DNA from: Lachnospiraceae bacterium
GTDB lineage: Bacteria; Bacillota; Clostridia; Lachnospirales; Lachnospiraceae
Direction of reading: 5' to 3'
NCBI GenBank assembly: GCA_024403235.1
Contig: JAKSSF010000007.1
Location: forward strand, 27,810 to 91,809
Length of the DNA stretch: 64,000 bases
This document shows, one piece after another, positions 63,090-64,000 of the stretch (position 1 is the first letter of the stretch; each line of letters begins with the position of its first letter). A model generated the notes under the pieces. That model was given only the letters and a program-made list of their open reading frames with translations. It was not told the origin of the DNA and ran no database searches. Position numbers and translations under genes: made by a program.

Positions 63090-63998
63090 TTATGCGCAAT
63101 ATTTTTTAATTGCTTCTGCAATCATAGCAGTTGCTTCATCAGTAACCTTCTTATCTTCCGGAACAAGATCTGCCAAAGGCTTTCTCACGCCACCGATATC
63201 GGGACCGCCCTGGTTACGGATGATTTCTTTGATTACTGCATACATATTGCCATGTGCGCTGCACATTTTGTATATAATTCTGCAGATATCATTCTGAATT
63301 AATCTGGCTTCTTCATATTTACCGGCATAGAATAATTCACGAGCTTTGATAAATAATTCAGGCATAGCTGCATAGGTACCACCGATACCGCCAACTGCAC
63401 CAGCTGCAAGACCGGATACAAACTGTTCGTCGGGACCGTTAAATACGATTGCGCCTTCATCCTTGAACATCTGAATATCCTGGATTGGCATAGAAGAGTT
63501 CTTTACACCGATAACACGAGGATTTTTTAACATTTCACGAAGTAATGGCAAGGTAAGAGATACCCCTGCAAGCTGTGGAATGTTATAGATGATAAAGTCT
63601 GTGTTAGGTGCTGCTGCACTAATATCATTCCAGTACTGTGCAATAGCATGTTCCGGTAAATGGAAATAAATAGGTGGAATAGAAGCGATTGCATCTGCAC
63701 CAACGCTTTCTGCATGAGCAGCTAATTCCTGACTATCTTTGGTGTTATTGCAAGCAACATGAGCAATCACTGTGATACGGCCCTTTGCTACTTTCATAAC
63801 TGCTTCCAATACGGCTTTTCTTTCTGCCACTGACTGGTAAATACATTCTCCTGAAGAACCGCCTACATAAAGACCGGTAACTCCTTTGTTAATTAAATAT
63901 TCTGTAAAAGCTTCTACTCTTTCTGTAGATACATTTCCTGCTTCATCATAACAAGCATATAATGCAGGGAACACACCCTGGTATTTTTTGATGTCCAT
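63090..63998 (-). CDS. nanA: N-acetylneuraminate lyase (DapA/NanA family)
   Basis: A 302-residue class I aldolase. GLYVGGSSGECIYQSVAERK carries the GxSGE signature, IIYNIPQLAGV the catalytic Tyr, and VIGVKNSS the Schiff-base Lys. The serine-rich GGSSGE and YNIP patterns favour N-acetylneuraminate lyase over dihydrodipicolinate synthase. It would cleave sialic acid to N-acetylmannosamine and pyruvate. The start codon is three bases from the window end, so further nan genes probably lie beyond it. Confidence 0.88.
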   Translation of the reverse strand: MDIKKYQGVFPALYACYDEAGNVSTERVEAFTEYLINKGVTGLYVGGSSGECIYQSVAERKAVLEAVMKVAKGRITVIAHVACNNTKDSQELAAHAESVGADAIASIPPIYFHLPEHAIAQYWNDISAAAPNTDFIIYNIPQLAGVSLTLPLLREMLKNPRVIGVKNSSMPIQDIQMFKDEGAIVFNGPDEQFVSGLAAGAVGGIGGTYAAMPELFIKARELFYAGKYEEARLIQNDICRIIYKMCSAHGNMYAVIKEIIRNQGGPDIGGVRKPLADLVPEDKKVTDEATAMIAEAIKKYCA

Positions 63999-64000
63999 AA

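Overview
The window looks like chromosome from a gut Firmicute of the Lachnospiraceae type (Blautia/Roseburia-like; genus not resolved). Evidence: low-to-moderate GC, strong AGGAGG-type ribosome binding sites, CUT1 ABC operons without their own ATPase, YesM/YesN two-component pairs, type-2 GalT, a split transketolase and GGDEF/HD-GYP signalling. Nearly all genes are on the minus strand. The plus-strand genes are a sugar-binding/GGDEF protein (16323-18662), a DUF885 peptidase-like protein (44971-46854) and small remnants near 42-43 kb.

Layout. 1-3.5 kb: split transketolase, glycerol kinase and a small membrane protein. 3.6-9.5 kb: a galactose-type sensory module of two periplasmic-binding-like proteins, a YesM-type kinase, a YesN-type regulator and a small membrane protein. 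9.6-15.5 kb: the mgl galactose transporter (mglB-mglA-mglC), a LacA/Maa-type acetyltransferase and a second MglB-like lipoprotein. 15.6-16.3 kb: gene remnants and a promoter region. 16.3-18.7 kb: a LacI-like binding domain fused to GGDEF. 18.8-26.8 kb: a cytoplasmic glycan-degradation operon (sugar kinase, GH4, GH43-like, GH29, GH65, HAD phosphatase). 27-27.9 kb: an Rpn-type nuclease. 28-41.8 kb: two tandem paralogous operons, each ordered binding lipoprotein, permease, permease, histidine kinase, response regulator, second binding lipoprotein. 42-45 kb: a decayed accessory patch with a deleted Rpn-family ORF, a broken DUF1016 gene, a candidate antisense RNA over a toxin-like tail, one intact AAA/DUF4143 ATPase and one remnant. 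45-53.4 kb: DUF885, HflC/HflK, a heterodimeric ABC exporter and GreA. 53.5-57 kb: an overlapping HD-GYP/GGDEF pair. 57-64 kb: galT, galE, a chemoreceptor, an RpiR-type regulator and a NanA-type lyase.

The unifying theme is carbohydrate sensing, uptake and intracellular breakdown. Three separate loci place extracytoplasmic binding proteins in the same operon as a YesM kinase and a YesN regulator. Two of these loci are duplicated ABC operons. Galactose uptake (mgl) is complemented by galT and galE about 45 kb away. Sialic-acid and fucose genes suggest host or milk glycans as substrates. Less ordinary signals are a candidate antisense RNA near 43 kb, an 18-bp inverted repeat that can mask a ribosome binding site at 34.9 kb, and a family of modular intergenic palindromes at four places.
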